NCBI GenBank assembly: GCA_041397775.1
Contig: JAWKWB010000012.1
Span: 62,001 to 126,000 of the forward strand
Reading direction: 5' to 3'
Source of the DNA: Ga0077555 sp041397775
Lineage (GTDB): Bacteria > Pseudomonadota > Alphaproteobacteria > Rhizobiales > Hyphomicrobiaceae
DNA length: 64,000 nucleotides
Shown here: positions 1 through 8,800 of the stretch, one piece after another
Position numbering within the stretch: the stretch's first letter is position 1
Layout: every line of letters begins with the position of its first letter
The notes under the pieces: model-generated
The model's input: only the letters and a program-made list of their open reading frames with translations
Databases searched by the model: none
Told to the model about the DNA's origin: nothing
Program-made: the position numbers and the translations under genes

Positions 1-879
1 GCCCAGGTCCTCCAGGCCGTAAAGCGGCAGATGCGCGAAGGCGTCGTAGATCATGAGGTGATCGACGTCGGAATGCGTGATGCCGGCTTCCTCGAACGCC
101 TTCTTGCCGGAAACGCGGAAGGCCTTCGACGAGGTGAAGTCCTCCATCTGCGAGATCATCGGGCCTTCGACGCTCTCGCCCGTGCCCAGGATGTAGACGG
201 GCTTCGTCGGGAAGTCCTTGGCGCGTTCGGCGCTCGTCAGGATCAGCGCGCCGCCGCCGTCGGTGACGAGGCAGCACATCAGGATGCGGAACGGATAGGC
301 GATCATGCGGGAGTTGAGCACGTCGTCGACCGTGATCGGATCCTTGAACGTCGCGCGCGGGTTCTTCGCGGCCCATTCGCGCTGCACGACCGCCACCATC
401 GCGAGCTGCTCCTGCGTGATGCCGTAGGTCTTCAGGTAGCGCATCACGGGAATGGTGAACATCGTGGGTGGACCGAAGACGCCGTAGGGCGCTTCGAACT
501 GGCCGGCGAGGCTGTCGGGATAGGGCGGGCGCGGCGTCGGCGCGACGCGGCTCTTGCCCGATTCACCGTGCGTGATGAGCACGGTCTTGCACAGGCCCTC
601 GTTGATGGCGGCTGCCGCGTGGCGCACGTGCAGCATGAACGAGCAACCACCAACCGCCGTGCCGTCGGCCCATGTCGGCGTGATGCCGAGGTATTGGGCC
701 AGTGCCTGCGGGACTTCGCCGGCGGTCGCGATGCCGTCGATGTCGGACGGCTTCAGCCCGCAATCCTTCATGGCGTTGAGTGCGGCGTCGGCATGCAGCT
801 GGATCTGCGACATGCCGGGAATTCGGCCCAGCTCGGTCGTCTCGGCTGCCCCGACGACAGCCACGGATTTCTGTTTCAT
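1..879 (-). CDS. Thiolase family protein (SCP2-type acetyl-CoA acetyltransferase), 3' end cut by window
   Basis: Reads as a thiolase-fold acyl-CoA acetyltransferase of the SCP2/lipid-transfer subgroup. The N-terminus (MKQKSVAVVGAAETTELGR) and the stretch VGGCSFMLHVRHAAAAI are typical of that subgroup; 293 codons are visible and the protein runs off the left edge, so the C-terminal catalytic His/Cys are not seen. These proteins usually act with a DUF35 zinc-ribbon/OB-fold partner, and one lies immediately upstream on the same strand (1019-1429), so the two probably form a complex acting on an acyl-CoA. The ATG at 879 is preceded by AAGGAG, which lies inside a 45-bp tandem repeat. The substrate cannot be told from sequence; it could be beta-ketothiolysis or a condensation. 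Confidence 0.85.
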   Translation of the reverse strand, partial: MKQKSVAVVGAAETTELGRIPGMSQIQLHADAALNAMKDCGLKPSDIDGIATAGEVPQALAQYLGITPTWADGTAVGGCSFMLHVRHAAAAINEGLCKTVLITHGESGKSRVAPTPRPPYPDSLAGQFEAPYGVFGPPTMFTIPVMRYLKTYGITQEQLAMVAVVQREWAAKNPRATFKDPITVDDVLNSRMIAYPFRILMCCLVTDGGGALILTSAERAKDFPTKPVYILGTGESVEGPMISQMEDFTSSKAFRVSGKKAFEEAGITHSDVDHLMIYDAFAHLPLYGLEDLG

Positions 880-884
880 AGACT

Positions 885-1012
885 TCTCCTTGGCGCTTCG
901 ATTGCCCACCAGGCAACCGCGCCGTTGCCTCTCCTTGGCGCTTCGGTTGCCCACCAGGCAACCGCGCCGTTGCCTCTCCTTGGCGCTTCGGTTGCCCACC
1001 AGGCAACCGCGC
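885..1012. repeat. Three tandem 45-bp repeats with internal hairpin
   Basis: Units start at 885, 930 and 975 (period exactly 45; the third is cut at about 38 bp). Each holds an 8-bp stem CGGTTGCC / GGCAACCG around the loop CACCA; the first copy has one mismatch in the stem. On the minus strand each unit also carries AAGGAG, and the copy nearest the thiolase supplies that gene's ribosome binding site. The array fills the gap between the DUF35 gene and the thiolase gene, so it would be transcribed inside the operon. A related hairpin (GGGTGCC, loop CACAT, GGCACCC) lies inside ileS at 41153-41171. Confidence 0.9.
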
Positions 1013-1018
1013 GGGATT

Positions 1019-1429
1019 TCACTTCCCGGCCGGCTTGAACATCGGCAGCGAGATCTCGTCGTTCTGCTTCTGGAACGTGACCTGCAGGTCCATGTCGAGT
1101 TGCAGCGCCTCGGGGGTCTGCGGGCAATCGACGATATTGGTCATCATGCGCGGGCCTTCCGCCAGTTCGACCACGGCGATGGCGTATCCCGGATCGAAGC
1201 CCGGGGAGGGGCGCGCGTGAATGACGTAGGAGTAGAGCTTGGCCTTGCCGGAAGCCTTGACGACCTTCACCGAGCGCGAGCCGCACTTCGGGCAGAAGGG
1301 CCTGGGCGGAAAGTAGGTCTTGGAGCAATCGTTGCACGTCTGCAGGCGCAGCTCGCCCGACTTGCAGCCCTCCCAGTAGTGCTGGGTTTCCGGCGTCGGC
1401 TTGGGCAGCGGTCGTTTTCCTTCGGCCAC
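1019..1429 (-). CDS. DUF35 zinc-ribbon/OB-fold protein, thiolase partner
   Basis: A 136-residue protein with an N-terminal rubredoxin-like zinc ribbon (CNDC followed about 12 residues later by CPKC) and a C-terminal OB-fold (GFDPGYAIAVVELAEGPRMM). DUF35 proteins bind acyl-CoA and associate with SCP2-type thiolases. The thiolase gene lies downstream on the same strand, separated only by the 45-bp repeat array, so co-transcription is likely. I chose the GTG at 1429 because GGAGGAG lies a few bases upstream and the homologous region begins there (VAEGKRP); the open frame extends further but is unlike the family. Confidence 0.85.
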   Translation of the reverse strand: MAEGKRPLPKPTPETQHYWEGCKSGELRLQTCNDCSKTYFPPRPFCPKCGSRSVKVVKASGKAKLYSYVIHARPSPGFDPGYAIAVVELAEGPRMMTNIVDCPQTPEALQLDMDLQVTFQKQNDEISLPMFKPAGK

Positions 1430-1610
1430 GGTCGTCTCCTCCTTCTGGCGCTTCCTGACGTCTCGATGGCACCATTGTCGCGCGGGGCGAGGGCATCTTG
1501 CAAACGCATTGCGTCGCGTCACATCGTCGGGGCGCCTACGGAGCACCCGACGCCGATTGCGCGCGCCCCAGGGATGGGTACTCTCTGATCCCGATCAGGA
1601 GGGCGACGCC

Positions 1611-2837
1611 ATGGCCAAGGCAGTGCGTACGCAAGGCAGCAGACCCGTCATCGTCGTCGGTGGCGGCATCGGCGGAACGGCGACGGCGCTGGCCCTCTCC
1701 CGGCGCGGCCGGCGCGTCATCGTGCTGGAACAGGCCGACGAACTCACCGAGGTGGGGGCTGGCATCCAGATGCCGCCCAATGCCTTCAAGGCGTTCGCGG
1801 CGCTCGGCGTTCTCGATGCCGTGCAACGCATCGCGGCCTATCCCGAGCGGCTCGTGCTCGGCGACATGCCGAGCGGACGGGCGGTCTACCAGACCGCCAT
1901 CGACAACGCCTTCGTCAGCCGCTTCGGCTTCCGCTATGCGCTGATGCACCGGGGCGACCTCCTGCAGATCCTCGTCGATGCCGCCCGCGCGAGCGATCTC
2001 ATCACGATCGAGACGCGGGCCCGCGTCGTGTCGTTCGCGGACCAGGGCGATCGCGTCGCGGTCGCGACGGAGGACGGACGCACCTTCGAGGGGCGCGCCA
2101 TGATCGCTGCCGACGGCCTGTGGTCGCGCACCCGGGCGGTCCTGTTCGGCGATGCGCCGCCGCGCTCGGACGGCTATGTGGTGTGCCGGGGCGTCGTGCC
2201 GGTCGACCGCGTGCCGCCGTCGCTCTATTCCCAGACGGTGACGATGTGGGGTGGTCCCGAACTCGATCTCTTCCACTATCCGCTGCGGCGCGGCGAAATC
2301 TACAACATCGGCGCAAGCTACCGGGATGAAAGCCTCACGCCCGGATCGGAGCCGCCGCAGGTGACGCAGGACGTGCTGGCGCAGCGCTTCGCGGGGGCGG
2401 CGCCGCAGATCCGAGAATTGCTGTCCTACATCGACCTGGCGCGATCCTGGGTGCTCTACGATCGCCCGCCGCTGCCACACTGGTGTACGGGGCGTGTCGC
2501 GCTGCTCGGCGATGCGGCCCATCCCACCACGATCTACATTTCGCAGGGCGCGTGCATGGCGCTCGAGGATGCCGTGGTCGTCGCGCACTGCCTGGACACC
2601 ACACCCGACGTGGTGACGGCATTGCGCCAGTACGAGAAAATGCGCGTCCTGCGCACGGCGCGCATTCAACTGACGTCGCGACAGTTCGGCGACATCTATC
2701 ATGCGGGTGGCGTCAACCGCGACCTGCGCAACCACCTGCTGGCGGGCTTACGGCCCGAAGCACTCTGCGATACGCTGGCCTGGGTGTTCGGTCCGGCCGG
2801 CGCCGACTGCCTGACGACGGCGGCGCTGGCGGCATGA
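1611..2837 (+). CDS. FAD-dependent monooxygenase (salicylate hydroxylase-like)
   Basis: A 408-residue class A flavoprotein monooxygenase. An N-terminal dinucleotide-binding motif (VVGGGIGG, about residues 13-20) and the FAD-ribityl motif LLGDAAHPT followed by QGACMALEDA are both visible, as in salicylate and 3-hydroxybenzoate hydroxylases. These enzymes hydroxylate a ring or similar substrate with NAD(P)H and O2 in the cytoplasm. The ATG at 1611 has AGGAGGG just upstream. The gene ends 49 bases before hyuA on the same strand, so it may open an operon that feeds a hydantoinase/oxoprolinase pair. The actual substrate is unknown. Confidence 0.88.
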   Translation: MAKAVRTQGSRPVIVVGGGIGGTATALALSRRGRRVIVLEQADELTEVGAGIQMPPNAFKAFAALGVLDAVQRIAAYPERLVLGDMPSGRAVYQTAIDNAFVSRFGFRYALMHRGDLLQILVDAARASDLITIETRARVVSFADQGDRVAVATEDGRTFEGRAMIAADGLWSRTRAVLFGDAPPRSDGYVVCRGVVPVDRVPPSLYSQTVTMWGGPELDLFHYPLRRGEIYNIGASYRDESLTPGSEPPQVTQDVLAQRFAGAAPQIRELLSYIDLARSWVLYDRPPLPHWCTGRVALLGDAAHPTTIYISQGACMALEDAVVVAHCLDTTPDVVTALRQYEKMRVLRTARIQLTSRQFGDIYHAGGVNRDLRNHLLAGLRPEALCDTLAWVFGPAGADCLTTAALAA

Positions 2838-2886
2838 ACGCAGGCAAGACATCGAGTTCAACGGATCGATCTGCAGCGGAGCGCCG

Positions 2887-4956
2887 ATGACCACGGACAC
2901 TTCACCTGCCGCCGGCGTCGCCATCGGCATCGACATCGGCGGCACGTTCACCGACGTGGTGTGCGCAACGCCCACGGGTACGCACATCCTCAAGGTGCCG
3001 ACCACGCGCGACGATCCCGGCCGCGCCGTGCTGACCGCCCTCGGCTCGATCCAGGACCGCTTCGGCATCGCGCCCGCCGCGATCACCAGCTTCATGCACG
3101 GCACGACGATCGCCACCAATGCCGTGCTGGAACGCAAGGGCGCCCGCATCGGCCTGATCACGACGAAAGGCTTCCGCGACATCCTCGAGATCGGCCGCCA
3201 GATCCGCCGGCAGATGTACGATCTGAACTTGAGCCCGGAGACACCGGGCTGGCTCGCGCCCGGGGCACGTCGCGTGGAGGTGGCCGAACGTATCGACGCG
3301 CGCGGCGAGGTGCTGGCGCCGCTCGACATGGCGTCGCTGGAGGCGGCGATCGCCAAGCTGAAAGCGGAAGGCGTCGATGCAGTTGCCGTCGCGCTGCTGT
3401 TCTCGTTCCTGGCGCCCGAGCACGAGCGCCTCGTGCGGGCGACGCTCGAGGCGGCAATGCCGGGGACGCCCGTGTCGATTTCGAGCGATGTCGACCCGGT
3501 CTTCCGCGAATACGAGCGCACGGTGGTGACCGCGTTCGACGCCTACGTGAAGCCGGTGGTGGGGCGCTATCTCGCCCACCTCGATCGCGACCTTGCCAAG
3601 GCCGGCGTCGCAGCGCCCTTGCAGATCATGCAGTCGCGCGGCGGTCTGGCTGGCGGCGAGGTGGCGCGGCAGCGGCCGGTGCGCCTCTTCCTTTCCGGTC
3701 CGGCGGCGGGCGCCATCGGGGCGCAGGCGGCCGGACGCGAGGCGGGGCTCGACAATCTCATCACCATCGACGTCGGCGGCACGTCGAGCGACATCGCGCT
3801 GATCGACCGGGGCCGGGTTCTGGTCAAGGCGGAGACGGATATCGCGGGCTATCAGGTGCGCGTGCCGATGCTCGACGTGACGACGCTGGGTGCGGGCGGC
3901 GGTTCGATCGCCTGGATCGACGGCGGTGGCGGCCTCAGGGTGGGGCCACAATCGGCGGGGGCCGACCCCGGACCTGCCTGCTACGGACGCGGCGGCACGG
4001 AAGCCACGGTGACGGATGCCTCCATCGTGCTGGGGCTTCTGGACCCGACCTATTTCGCAGGCGGCAGCCTGAAGCTCGATCCGGCACTTTCGCGTCGCGC
4101 CATCGAGGAGCGGGTCGCCCGGCCGCTCGGCCTCAGCGTGGAGGCGGCGGCGCTCGGCATCCATCGGATCGCCAATGCGCACATGGCGGACGGCATCCGG
4201 CTCGTGTCCATCAACCGCGGCTACGATCCCCGCGAGTTCGTGCTGGTGCCACTGGGCGGAGCCGGCGGCCTGCACGCCGTGCCGCTGGCGGTCGAACTGG
4301 GCATCGACCGAATTCTCGTCCCGCAATTCCCCGGCGTGCTGGCGGCGGCGGGGCTGCTCGCCGCGCCTATCGAGCATGAGATGTCCGGCGCCTTCCTGAC
4401 CCCCATCGCGGAGGCACGGGCCAGCGATATCGCCGATGCCCTGGCGGCGCTCGACCAGCGCGCGGAAGCGCTGATGCAGGCGGAGCGCATCGCGGGGCTG
4501 GCGCGCGAGCGACTGACACTCGCCGATGTCGGCTACATGGGGCAGAGCCACTACATCGAAGTTCCCATCGACCTCGCCCAGCGCGATCCCCTCGCTGCGC
4601 TCTATCGGGCCTTCGAGGCCGCGCACGAGCGGCTCAACGGGCACAAGACGGGCGCACCGGCGAAGATCGTCAATCTGCGTGTCGTGCATCGCGCGCACCG
4701 ACCTGCCACCGGCAGGGCCGCGGAACTGCCACACGTGCCCGGGCGTGCCGAGAAAGGCAGCCGCACCGTCCTGTTCCCGGGCGAGAGCGCGCGGCTCGAG
4801 GCCATGATCGTCGACCGGCCGCTGATCGCCGCGGGTGAGCGGATCCATGGGCCCGCCATCATCGAGCAGGCCGACAGTACGACCTTGTTGCCGCCCGGCT
4901 GGAGCGCCGAGGTGACGGGTGGCGCGGGCCTTCTTCTGACACGGAGCGGACGATGA
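2887..4956 (+). CDS. hyuA: Hydantoinase/oxoprolinase subunit A
   Basis: A 689-residue ATP-dependent amidohydrolase or carboxylase subunit of the HyuA family (N-methylhydantoinase A, 5-oxoprolinase, acetone/acetophenone carboxylase A). The N-terminus shows the actin-like ATPase phosphate loop GIDIGGTFTDVV; mid-protein motifs are SGPAAGAIGA, ITIDVGGTSSDIA and GAGGGSIAW. Its stop overlaps the start of hyuB by four bases (ATGA), so the two are translationally coupled, as expected for a heteromeric enzyme. Family members hydrolyse cyclic amides or carboxylate ketones using ATP. The monooxygenase upstream hints at a catabolic substrate, but which one is not shown. Confidence 0.9.
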   Translation: MTTDTSPAAGVAIGIDIGGTFTDVVCATPTGTHILKVPTTRDDPGRAVLTALGSIQDRFGIAPAAITSFMHGTTIATNAVLERKGARIGLITTKGFRDILEIGRQIRRQMYDLNLSPETPGWLAPGARRVEVAERIDARGEVLAPLDMASLEAAIAKLKAEGVDAVAVALLFSFLAPEHERLVRATLEAAMPGTPVSISSDVDPVFREYERTVVTAFDAYVKPVVGRYLAHLDRDLAKAGVAAPLQIMQSRGGLAGGEVARQRPVRLFLSGPAAGAIGAQAAGREAGLDNLITIDVGGTSSDIALIDRGRVLVKAETDIAGYQVRVPMLDVTTLGAGGGSIAWIDGGGGLRVGPQSAGADPGPACYGRGGTEATVTDASIVLGLLDPTYFAGGSLKLDPALSRRAIEERVARPLGLSVEAAALGIHRIANAHMADGIRLVSINRGYDPREFVLVPLGGAGGLHAVPLAVELGIDRILVPQFPGVLAAAGLLAAPIEHEMSGAFLTPIAEARASDIADALAALDQRAEALMQAERIAGLARERLTLADVGYMGQSHYIEVPIDLAQRDPLAALYRAFEAAHERLNGHKTGAPAKIVNLRVVHRAHRPATGRAAELPHVPGRAEKGSRTVLFPGESARLEAMIVDRPLIAAGERIHGPAIIEQADSTTLLPPGWSAEVTGGAGLLLTRSGR

Positions 4957-6656
4957 CGACGAGCAACCCGACGCACGACATCGCGCCTGCCGCCGAGCGC
5001 TTCGACCCGATCACACTGGAGGTCATCCGGCATCGGCTCGACAAGATCGCGGAGGAAATGCAGGCGACGCTGCTGAAATCGTCCTGCTCGCCGATCGTGA
5101 AGGAAGGGCTCGACGCCTCGGCCAGTCTCTTCACGCTCGACGGGACGACGCTGGCGCAGTCCTGCGCCATCGCCATCCATCTGGGCACGCTGATTCCTGC
5201 GGTCGCTGCCATCCGGGCCAAGTTCCCGGTCGATGCCATGCGCGAGGGCGACATCTACATCCTGAACGATCCCTACTGCGGCGGCACGCATCTGCCCGAC
5301 TTCGCGGTCGTCATGCCCGTGTTCGCGGACGGCCGTGCAATCGCGCTGGCGGCGACGATGACGCATCATCAGGACGTCGGCGGCAAGACGGCGGGCTCCG
5401 TGCCCACGGACTCGACGGAGATCTTCCAGGAGGGCATCCGTATTCCCCCGGTGGCATGGGCGCGGGCCGGCGTCTTCGACGAGACGCTGACGGCGGTTCT
5501 GCGCCAGAACGTGCGCATCCCCGACATCTTCATGGGCGACCTGCATGCGCAGATCGCGGCCTGCAAGATCGCGGCGATGCGCCTGCGGGAAGCTTCGGCC
5601 AAGTTCGGCCACAACGCGCTACTGACGTCGTTCTCGGTGTTGCTCGACCGGGCGGAGACGATGACGCGGGCGGCTTTGCGCAAGCTCACCCCCGGCACCT
5701 ATCGCGCCGTCGATTTCCTCGACAACGACGGCATCGACCTCGATACGCGCATTCGTATCGAGGTTGCGGCAACGGTGGGCGACGGCTCGATCCACTTCGA
5801 CCTGACGGGCTCCAGCCCGCAGGTGAAGGGCCCCATCAACTGCGTTCCCTCGGGCAGCCTGGCTGCGGCATGCTTCGCCGTGCGCGCGGTGACCGATCCG
5901 GCGATCCCCAGCAACGGCGGCTGCTTCCGGCCGATCACGCTGACCCTGCCGGAAGGCTCGATCGTCAATCCGCGCGAGCCCGCACCCGTCAACGCCCGCA
6001 CGGCGACCATCAAGCGCATCACCAATACGATGCTGAAGGCGCTCGCAGGCGTGGCACCCGAGCGCGTCCCTGCGCCCAATTCGGGCGAGCTCCTGGTGAT
6101 GGCATGGGGCGGCCAGCGCCGCAGCGGCCAGTCGTTCGTCACTGGCGAGCTGCTGGCGGGGGGAGCGGGCGCCGGCAACGGATTCGACGGTGTCGATGCC
6201 ATCGAGACCGACGCCACGAACTGCATGAACCTGCCCGTCGAGGCGATGGAGCTCGATGCGCCGATCCGCGTCAACCGCTGGGAGCTGGTGGCGGGGTCGG
6301 GGGGAGACGGCCAATTCCGGGGCGGGCGCGGCCAGCTCAAGGAATACGAGGTGCTCGCCGATGTCGCGGGCACGATGTCCTACTCGCATCGCGGCGAGCG
6401 CCACTTCGTGGCCGCCGACGGCCTGGCCGGCGGCAAACCCGGCGCGCTGGCCCGGTCCTGGATCACGCGCGCCGACGGCCGCGAGGAAGTCATCCCCTCC
6501 AAGACCGTGACGCGGCTGGCGCCCGGCGATCGCGTCGTCATCACGACGGCTGGCGGTGGCGGCTACGGCGCGCCGGAGTTGCGCGGGGCAGAGGCGCGCG
6601 AGCGCGATGTCGCGGACGGCAAGGTTCGATCGCCGACAGACGACAGCGGCGGCTGA
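4953..6656 (+). CDS. hyuB: Hydantoinase subunit B
   Basis: A 567-residue HyuB family protein, partner of HyuA. Typical blocks are visible: FDPITLEVIRHRLDKIAEEM near the start, LNDPYCGGTHLPDF around residues 107-120, and the C-terminal GGGGYGAPE. It overlaps hyuA by four bases. The gene ends about 50 bases before a convergent SPFH-domain gene. HyuB supplies most of the catalytic site in N-methylhydantoinase and carboxylase complexes. Some carboxylase relatives need a third small subunit; none is seen next to it, which mildly favours the hydrolase role. Confidence 0.9.
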   Translation: MTTSNPTHDIAPAAERFDPITLEVIRHRLDKIAEEMQATLLKSSCSPIVKEGLDASASLFTLDGTTLAQSCAIAIHLGTLIPAVAAIRAKFPVDAMREGDIYILNDPYCGGTHLPDFAVVMPVFADGRAIALAATMTHHQDVGGKTAGSVPTDSTEIFQEGIRIPPVAWARAGVFDETLTAVLRQNVRIPDIFMGDLHAQIAACKIAAMRLREASAKFGHNALLTSFSVLLDRAETMTRAALRKLTPGTYRAVDFLDNDGIDLDTRIRIEVAATVGDGSIHFDLTGSSPQVKGPINCVPSGSLAAACFAVRAVTDPAIPSNGGCFRPITLTLPEGSIVNPREPAPVNARTATIKRITNTMLKALAGVAPERVPAPNSGELLVMAWGGQRRSGQSFVTGELLAGGAGAGNGFDGVDAIETDATNCMNLPVEAMELDAPIRVNRWELVAGSGGDGQFRGGRGQLKEYEVLADVAGTMSYSHRGERHFVAADGLAGGKPGALARSWITRADGREEVIPSKTVTRLAPGDRVVITTAGGGGYGAPELRGAEARERDVADGKVRSPTDDSGG

Positions 6657-6707
6657 TCCCGAAGGCAGCCGCCGCGCTCGCGTCTCGCGCAACCGATGTG
6701 CGGCCGG

Positions 6708-7640
6708 CTACTGCGCGGCTTTCGCGCGGGCAGCCGGAAGGGCGGAGCCCGGCAGCGACCAGAGCGTCTGGGCACCGGCGTCGCCACCCATGAACGTCGT
6801 CGGCAAGGCGCCGCCCCAACGCTCGATCTTCCTGTAGTCGATGACCTGCGGGTTCTTGGCCAGCACCTCGCCGAGAAGGCGGATCGCCTGCGCCTGCGCC
6901 TCGCCCTGGACCTTGATCTCGTAGGCGCGGCCGTCGGCGCGGGCCTTGTCGGCATCGCGCTGCGCCATGGCGGTCTGGGTCACCTGCGTGGTCGTCAGGC
7001 GCTGGCGCTCGAGCACGAACTTTTCGGTCTCGGCCTGCTCGCGCGCCACCTGCTTGTCGCGGATCGCCTTGGTGTACTCCGGCGGGAAGCCGATGTTGAC
7101 CACGGAGAAGCCGGTGATCTGGATGTCGTCAGGCATGCGGGCGGCGAAGGCCTGCTGCGAGCGATCGCGGTACTCGGTGCGCTTGCGCAGCAGATCGTTG
7201 ACCGTATAGGCGCTGGCCACGCCCTTGACCGCGTCATTGAGGCGCGGCTGGATGATGCGCTGCTCGAACTGCGCCAGCGAGCCGAACTGGATGTAGAGAT
7301 CCTGCACGTTGTTGCGCTTCACCAGCCAGTTGACCGTCACCTCGATTGGCAGCTCCAGCGGGTCCTGGGAGGCGGCCGAGAGCACCTTGGAGAAGGCCCG
7401 CTCGCGCACTTCCATCTCCTCCACCGTGTCGGCGTAGGGGATCTTCACATGCAGGCCCGGATCGACGACGCGGATGACGTTGCCGAAGCGCTTCACGATA
7501 CCGACATGGCCGGCGTCGATGCGGAAGACGCCGAGCCAAAAGACCGATACGGCGATCAGGATCACGAGGAGCGGGACGGATGCCAGCGCCTTGAGCGTGG
7601 TGCCGGCGGACGAGGGTGGTGATGGCAGTTTCGCGTTCAT
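6708..7640 (-). CDS. SPFH-domain (prohibitin/stomatin-like) membrane protein
   Basis: A 310-residue protein with one N-terminal membrane segment (ASVPLLVILIAVSVFWLGVF, about residues 18-37) followed by an SPFH/band-7 domain (VGIVKRFGNV, PGLHVKIPYADTVEEMEVRER) and a long charged helical tail (about residues 180-255). Such proteins oligomerise on the membrane and are linked to quality control by FtsH or to microdomains. The domain resembles HflC, but no hflK partner or protease gene is adjacent, so I do not assign a symbol. I chose the ATG at 7640, preceded by AAAGGGA, rather than the upstream in-frame start. Confidence 0.82.
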   Translation of the reverse strand: MNAKLPSPPSSAGTTLKALASVPLLVILIAVSVFWLGVFRIDAGHVGIVKRFGNVIRVVDPGLHVKIPYADTVEEMEVRERAFSKVLSAASQDPLELPIEVTVNWLVKRNNVQDLYIQFGSLAQFEQRIIQPRLNDAVKGVASAYTVNDLLRKRTEYRDRSQQAFAARMPDDIQITGFSVVNIGFPPEYTKAIRDKQVAREQAETEKFVLERQRLTTTQVTQTAMAQRDADKARADGRAYEIKVQGEAQAQAIRLLGEVLAKNPQVIDYRKIERWGGALPTTFMGGDAGAQTLWSLPGSALPAARAKAAQ

Positions 7641-7868
7641 GGCAATCCCTTTCCAATGCACATCGAGAGCATCGGCGGCCGAGGCGAGGCATGCCATGCC
7701 GCCTCGATCGCAGGACCTGCGAGCCGATGGGCGATATTTCGAATCATCTTCAGGAGCTTGTCTGGAAATTCTTACTCAATCCCTGAAGACGGGACGATTC
7801 TGGCACGAATTCTTCAGGTCGATTACGACAACACGCGAAAGTGAGGTCGCGATGCCGTGCAGGCGGCG
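7641..7868. other. Short intergenic stretch, no gene seen
   Basis: Between the SPFH gene and the next minus-strand gene there are about 230 bases, locally less GC-rich (roughly 7735-7830). I see no convincing reading frame, RNA gene or strong hairpin; it may hold the promoter of the SPFH gene. Confidence 0.4.
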
Positions 7869-8621
7869 TCAGGCGACCCGTCGCAGCCGTTCGGGACGCC
7901 AGATGATCGGCGCCTTGCCGATGTAGCCGAGCCCGGGCTCGCTCAACGTGGTGTCGATCCGGGTCGGATCGAGGCTCCATTTGCCGGCAAGCCACATGAC
8001 GTGGGCTTCGGTGGGGGGAAGGATCAGATCCTCCGCCGTGCCGCCCTTGCGACCGCGCGGTTCGGAGAAGCGCAGCCCCATCGCCTTTTCTTCCTTGGAG
8101 GGCTTGCCCCGGTTCCAGATCACGCCTTCGTCGCCCATGGCGAAGGCGCGGACGATCTTGCCCTCCAGGAGGCGCGCCCAGGCGAAATGATCGAGTTCGG
8201 GATAGGCGAGAAAATACTGGATCTCGATGAAGTGGCGGCCGAGTTCGATAAGAAGGGGCGAGCACTTGTCGGCAAACTGGCGGCCGAGCGGCTGGGGAAG
8301 GGACAGCCCGACGACCATCACCCAGCCATTGACGGGCTGGGACACGAAAATCCGGTCCTGGCCGCACTTGGCGCTGTAGACCGCGCCGAGGCCGGTGTTC
8401 CAGTTGGCACGCTCCACCTCCTCGACCCCGAGCACGGCAAGGACGGTTTCTGGTAGCCGGGTGCGTACCGCGAGCCAGGCCATGCCATAGCCGAACGGCT
8501 TCGGGCGGTCGGGGCGCGCATCGAATACCAGCCGCTGCGGCGCCATGTGGGGAGCCAGCATGAAACCGATCGTCGCGATCGTGGCGACGATCATGACTCC
8601 GATGATGACCGCACCCACCAC
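7869..8621 (-). CDS. Membrane-anchored protein of unknown function
   Basis: A 250-residue protein I do not recognise. It starts with a hydrophobic segment (VVGAVIIGVMIVATIATIGFML) that would anchor it in the inner membrane, followed by a soluble domain rich in Trp and Gly (FGYGMAWLAVRTRLPE, NWNTGLGAVYSAKCGQDRIFVSQP, GDEGVIWNRG). I chose the GTG at 8621, next to a purine-rich GAGGGAG, because the longer open frame upstream runs through a repeated intergenic hairpin cluster and is therefore not coding. The gene diverges from leuA. Function, fold and partners cannot be inferred. Confidence 0.6.
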   Translation of the reverse strand: MVGAVIIGVMIVATIATIGFMLAPHMAPQRLVFDARPDRPKPFGYGMAWLAVRTRLPETVLAVLGVEEVERANWNTGLGAVYSAKCGQDRIFVSQPVNGWVMVVGLSLPQPLGRQFADKCSPLLIELGRHFIEIQYFLAYPELDHFAWARLLEGKIVRAFAMGDEGVIWNRGKPSKEEKAMGLRFSEPRGRKGGTAEDLILPPTEAHVMWLAGKWSLDPTRIDTTLSEPGLGYIGKAPIIWRPERLRRVA

Positions 8622-8640
8622 TGCGTTGCATCTCCCTCGC

Positions 8641-8713
8641 GACTCGTATCCCGACTGCAAGGTCCGTTCGAAGCCCGCAGAAGAATGAGACGGACTTTGC
8701 GGTCGCGACACTC
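8641..8713. repeat. Long hairpin, type A, degenerate copy (A1)
   Basis: Imperfect palindrome. The right arm ACGGACTTTGCGGTC is the same as in the copy at 16978-17053; the left arm (GACTGCAAGGTCCGT) has a few mismatches. The loop resembles the reverse complement of the loop in the copy at 43211-43279. It lies directly upstream of the minus-strand gene start at 8621 and abuts the type B hairpin. Confidence 0.75.
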
Positions 8714-8784
8714 GTGTTCCGGTTCCGACATTTGCATCCCCTTGCCGGGCGTCCGAGAGCAAATGTCGGAACCCAAGGGAACAC
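8714..8784. repeat. Long hairpin, type B (B1)
   Basis: Outer stem GTGTTCC/GGGAACAC and inner stem GGTTCCGACATTTGC / GCAAATGTCGGAACC, with an extra four bases on the right arm between the two stems. The reverse-orientation relative is at 38456-38532. It forms a two-hairpin module with C1 (8801-8879), separated by 16 bases. Confidence 0.88.
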
Positions 8785-8800
8785 TCAGAACCAATTGTTT

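Noticed and set aside
885..1012. CRISPR array reading of the 45-bp repeats
   Set aside because: Units are contiguous with no variable spacers and no cas genes are near.
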